Source: Aliarcobacter sp. (GTDB taxonomy: Bacteria > Campylobacterota > Campylobacteria > Campylobacterales > Arcobacteraceae). Taken from it: 55,680 nt of DNA. The stretch's first letter is position 1, and every line of letters begins with the position of its first letter. The notes beneath the pieces are model-generated. The model had not been told where the DNA came from, made no database searches, and was given only the letters and a program-made list of their open reading frames with translations. Made by a program: the position numbers and the translations under genes. Below are positions 53,168-55,680 of the stretch, piece by piece. Where the stretch lies: the NCBI GenBank assembly GCA_028703945.1, contig JAQVLW010000003.1, positions 1 through 55,680 on the forward strand, in the 5' to 3' direction.

Positions 53168-53740
53168 ATGTTATGTGGTATTGATGAGGCAGGACGAGGT
53201 CCAATAGCTGGTCCTTTAGTTGTAGCAGGAGCTGTTTTATTGGAAGAGATAATAGGATTAAATGATTCAAAGGTTTTAAGTGAAAAAAAAAGAGAAAAAC
53301 TATTTGAAGAAATAATAATAAAATCGAAATATCATATAGTTTTTACAAATGCAAAAACAATTGATGAAAAAGGTTTAAGTTTTTGCCTTAAAAATTCTAT
53401 TATGGAAATCATGAAAAATTTAAGAAATGATTGTAATTCTTTTTTGATGGATGGAAATACAACTTTTGGAATATCAGATTTAACTTGCGAAATAAAAGCA
53501 GATGCCTCAGTTCCACAAGTTAGTGCTGCTTCAATTTTAGCAAAAGTAAGTCGAGATAGATATATGTTAAATATCTCAAATGATTTTCCAAATTATAATT
53601 TTGCCAAACATAAAGGTTATGGAACAAAGGCTCATGTTGAAGCTATAAAACAATTTGGAAGAAGTAGTGAACATAGATATACTTTTAGATTAAAAGCTTT
53701 AGGAGAAGATAATATTGGAACTCAAAAAAGTTTATTTTAA
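53168..53740 (+). CDS. rnhB: Ribonuclease HII
   Basis: The 190-residue enzyme removes ribonucleotides and RNA primers from DNA. Catalytic acidic residues are in CGIDEAGRGPIAGPLVVAGAVL at the start (DEAGRG signature), LMDGNTTF near residue 97, and IKADASVPQVSAASILAKVSRDRYM near 110. The C-terminal YNFAKHKGYGTKAHVEAI is typical. Length is standard. AAAAGGAAG precedes the ATG. It is transcribed with or next to the small unknown gene 89 bases downstream. Confidence 0.97.
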   Translation: MLCGIDEAGRGPIAGPLVVAGAVLLEEIIGLNDSKVLSEKKREKLFEEIIIKSKYHIVFTNAKTIDEKGLSFCLKNSIMEIMKNLRNDCNSFLMDGNTTFGISDLTCEIKADASVPQVSAASILAKVSRDRYMLNISNDFPNYNFAKHKGYGTKAHVEAIKQFGRSSEHRYTFRLKALGEDNIGTQKSLF

Positions 53741-53829
53741 CTATTTTAAAAGTTTTTTATTATTGTTTTTTTACTTATAATTCAAACTAATTTTGATAAC
53801 ATATATTATAATTAAATAAAAGGATTAAA

Positions 53830-54168
53830 ATGCAATTAGAAGTATCTGCTGAAGTAATATTATCTCAATTAGGATATTCAAAAAGTGAAGCATCACTAAA
53901 CCAAGCCGAAAAAATGATGGAGTCAACAACAAATTTTGACAAATTTGCAAAACATATTTTTACACTAAATGATCACCTAAAAAAAATGAATGCTTATGTA
54001 GGACTATCTAACAAAACTAATCATTTAAAAATCAAATGTGATGAAAATGATTCGACTGAAATCTTAGAAGAATTTCATCAAGAAGTTTCACATTGGGCTG
54101 AAAAATACAATATAAAACTTGAAAGATTAGATAATAAACATATCTATTATATTTTAGGAACTCTTTAA
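53830..54168 (+). CDS. Small protein of unknown function
   Basis: The 112-residue protein has no signal peptide or membrane helix. Its N-terminal half is helical (LEVSAEVILSQLGYSKSEASLNQAEKMMESTTNFDKFAKHIFTLND), and a C-terminal strand-helix-strand follows (NHLKIKCDEND, EEFHQEVSHWAEKYNIKLERLDNKHIYYILGTL). AAAAGGA precedes the ATG, which supports translation. I recognise no family. It lies after rnhB on the same strand, and its last 4 bases overlap the end of the convergent msrA gene, which leaves no room for a terminator. Confidence 0.7.
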   Translation: MQLEVSAEVILSQLGYSKSEASLNQAEKMMESTTNFDKFAKHIFTLNDHLKKMNAYVGLSNKTNHLKIKCDENDSTEILEEFHQEVSHWAEKYNIKLERLDNKHIYYILGTL

Positions 54169-54659
54169 AATATCTTTTTGTAACTATGACAATAAGGCGC
54201 CTTTTGGTGTCTTTCATAGTAATCTTGATGATATTCTTCTGCTTCATAAAATGGAACTAATTCATATAGAGAAGTAGCTACTTTAAAACCTTTATTTTCT
54301 AATTCTAAAATCAATTTTTCACTTATATTTTTTTGTTTTTCATCCACATAAAAAATTGCACTTAAATATTGACTTCCAAGATCAGGACCTTGACCGTTTG
54401 TTTGAGTAAAATCATGGATTTCAAAAAATAATTTTGTTAATGTTTCAAAAGAAACGATAGTTTCATCAAAAGTAACTTCCACAACTTCTAAATGTCCAGA
54501 AAATCCAGTACATACCATTTTATAATTTGGATTTTCTATGTGTCCACCCATATAACCTGATATTGCTGATATTACACCTTTTAATTTCTCAAAATGATAT
54601 TCAACTCCCCAAAAACAACCTGCTGCGAAATATGCTTTTTTAATATTTTCATTTTGCAT
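54165..54659 (-). CDS. msrA: Peptide methionine (S)-S-oxide reductase
   Basis: The 164-residue enzyme repairs S-oxidised methionine. The catalytic motif AYFAAGCFWGVEYHFEKLKGV is at residues 9-29 (GCFW with nucleophile Cys), followed by SAISGYMGGHIENPNY, GHLEVVEVTFDE near 55 and FFEIHDFTQTNGQGPDLGSQYLSAIFY near 80. The resolving Cys in the C-terminal region (PYCHSY) is present. It starts 1 base after the NYN/LOTUS gene stop, so msrB, the NYN gene and msrA are transcribed together. Confidence 0.97.
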   Translation of the reverse strand: MQNENIKKAYFAAGCFWGVEYHFEKLKGVISAISGYMGGHIENPNYKMVCTGFSGHLEVVEVTFDETIVSFETLTKLFFEIHDFTQTNGQGPDLGSQYLSAIFYVDEKQKNISEKLILELENKGFKVATSLYELVPFYEAEEYHQDYYERHQKAPYCHSYKKIF

Positions 54660-54660
54660 T

Positions 54661-55398
54661 CTAATTCCTATTATCTCGTATTAACATAACAGTTTTATTT
54701 TCACCTAATATTCTTACATCAAATAATTCAGTGGCCTTTATTAATTCGCCTAATTTTTTATATCCATAATTAATAGGAGAAAAAGATGAATTTTGATTGA
54801 TATATAAACCAACAGCAGCGATATTTGACCAACCACTATCATCTGAAGTTTGTTCGGCTGCTTTTCTTAAAAGTGCTACAAGTTTTGTATCTTTTCTTAA
54901 TTGTACTTTTGTTAATTTGTGATTTGAATTAATACTTGCAGTATCCTCTTCTTTTGTATAATCAAAAAGTTTTTCTACATAAATAAACTGTGAACAAGCA
55001 TTTACAAATGATTCAGGAGTTTTATCTTCCCCATATCCATAAACTGTTATTCCATTTGAAAGTATTCTTGAAACCACTGGAGTAAAATCACTATCACTTG
55101 TTACTAGAGCTAAAGCTCCTAAGTTTCTTGTATAAAGTAAATCCATAATATCAATAACCATTGCAATGTCACTGGCATTTTTACCTTTTGTATAAGCAAA
55201 TTGTTGGATTGGTTTTATATTATATTTATGTAAAATATCTTCCCAACCTTGTAGTCTTTTATCCTTCCAATTTCCGTAAGCATTTCTTATATTTATAGTT
55301 CCATATTTTGATAAATCATTTATAATACTATCAATATATTTTGCACTTACATTATCACAATCTATAAGCATTGCGATGTTTATTTGTGGGACAATCAT
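54661..55398 (-). CDS. NYN-domain nuclease-like protein with C-terminal OST-HTH/LOTUS domain
   Basis: The 245-residue protein has an N-terminal NYN (LabA/DUF88, PIN-like) domain: [17 protein letters not shown] at about residues 6-22 with the paired Asp, [21 protein letters not shown] near 70, [18 protein letters not shown] near 100 and a [16 protein letters not shown] stretch near 122. The acidic residues are those expected for metal-dependent RNA cleavage. The C-terminal part (about 165-243, [25 protein letters not shown], then [17 protein letters not shown]) matches the OST-HTH/LOTUS domain, a putative RNA-binding module. Its ATG overlaps the msrB stop and msrA follows after 1 base. Actual nuclease activity is an inference. 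Confidence 0.88.
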   Translation of the reverse strand: MIVPQINIAMLIDCDNVSAKYIDSIINDLSKYGTINIRNAYGNWKDKRLQGWEDILHKYNIKPIQQFAYTKGKNASDIAMVIDIMDLLYTRNLGALALVTSDSDFTPVVSRILSNGITVYGYGEDKTPESFVNACSQFIYVEKLFDYTKEEDTASINSNHKLTKVQLRKDTKLVALLRKAAEQTSDDSGWSNIAAVGLYINQNSSFSPINYGYKKLGELIKATELFDVRILGENKTVMLIRDNRN

Positions 55399-55680
55399 GC
55401 TTTTGCCTCAAAGTTTAAAGAAATAGAATTCACACAATGTCTTGTATCTTTTGAAGTTAATCTTTCACCCTCAAACACATGTCCTAAATGTCCCCCACAA
55501 GAAGCACAAACAATCTCAACTCTTCTTCCATCTTTATCAGGGACCCTTTTAACTGCACCTTTTATTTCATCATCAAAACTAGGCCAACCACATCCTGATT
55601 TGAATTTATCTTCTGATTTATAAAGCGGTGTATTACATTTTTTACAAATAAAAATCCCCTTTTCTTCAAAATCATTATAT
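55395..55680 (-). CDS. msrB: Peptide methionine (R)-S-oxide reductase, C-terminal part (cut by right window edge)
   Basis: Ninety-five codons run from the window edge to TGA at 55395-55397. Structural zinc Cys pairs are seen in [11 protein letters not shown] and [32 protein letters not shown] is the substrate-side motif; and [15 protein letters not shown] carries the catalytic Cys. It reduces R-oxidised methionine in proteins. The 5' end lies beyond the window, so start and any MsrA fusion cannot be judged. The stop overlaps the NYN gene ATG (ATGA), giving msrB-NYN-msrA. Confidence 0.96.
   Translation of the reverse strand, partial: YNDFEEKGIFICKKCNTPLYKSEDKFKSGCGWPSFDDEIKGAVKRVPDKDGRRVEIVCASCGGHLGHVFEGERLTSKDTRHCVNSISLNFEAKA

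Overview
The window is a gene-dense, very AT-rich stretch of a Campylobacterota chromosome, most likely Arcobacter or Aliarcobacter. The evidence is gene order and content: the F0F1 ATP synthase set begins with b' and b subunits and lacks the a and c subunits; it is preceded by birA-parA-parB and followed by tolQ-tolR-tolA-tolB-pal-cpoB-slyD-fabD-mtnN; and the proteins are short, Lys/Ile/Asn-rich and use A/T-ending codons. I see no phage, insertion sequence, CRISPR array, tRNA or rRNA. Most of the sequence is core genome. || Layout. 1-3.7 kb (mostly minus): the start of a SagB/ThcOx-type nitroreductase cut by the left edge, a small outer-membrane barrel, a small membrane protein, a DUF1566 protein-alkC-ybaK operon and a DJ-1/PfpI protein. 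3.8-6.3 kb (plus): a ureohydrolase and a pyridine nucleotide-disulfide reductase. 6.3-13.5 kb: a LeuA that lacks its regulatory domain and is preceded by a putative leader peptide, an AraC regulator, sodB, ppaC, ftn, a LUD-domain protein, a half-length asparaginase and aspA. 13.8-29.3 kb (all minus): birA-parA-parB-atpF'FHAGDC-tolQRAB-pal-cpoB-slyD, then fabD-mtnN. 29.4-39 kb: an AEC carrier, the rplU-rpmA-obgE-proB-fmt cluster, ridA, dnaG, and plus-strand lapB-like-rnc-aroC. 39-49.8 kb: dacA, a lipoprotein, htpX, sixA, and the rpmH-rnpA-yidD-yidC-jag-mnmE cluster with clpB upstream. 49.8-55.7 kb: a sensor histidine kinase paired with a periplasmic binding protein, rnhB, a small unknown, and msrB-NYN/LOTUS-msrA, with msrB cut by the right edge. 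|| How the genes work together: ATP synthesis is joined to the Tol-Pal envelope machine; translation is joined to membrane insertion (rpmH, rnpA, yidD, yidC, jag, mnmE); oxidative and heat stress functions are scattered through (sodB, ftn, msrA, msrB, clpB, htpX); and aspartate/asparagine feed into fumarate (aspA and asparaginase). || Points most worth a second look: rnpA has no ATG, GTG or TTG start and appears to begin at ATT inside rpmH; clpB has a perfect-consensus sigma70 promoter overlapped by a HAIR-like HspR operator; leuA has a 20-residue Phe/Leu-rich upstream reading frame with a strong ribosome binding site; a very AT-rich gap full of inverted repeats splits tolB from pal; and two unusual gene partnerships occur (binding protein with histidine kinase; NYN/LOTUS protein between the two methionine sulfoxide reductases). 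I found no clearly novel multi-gene system.
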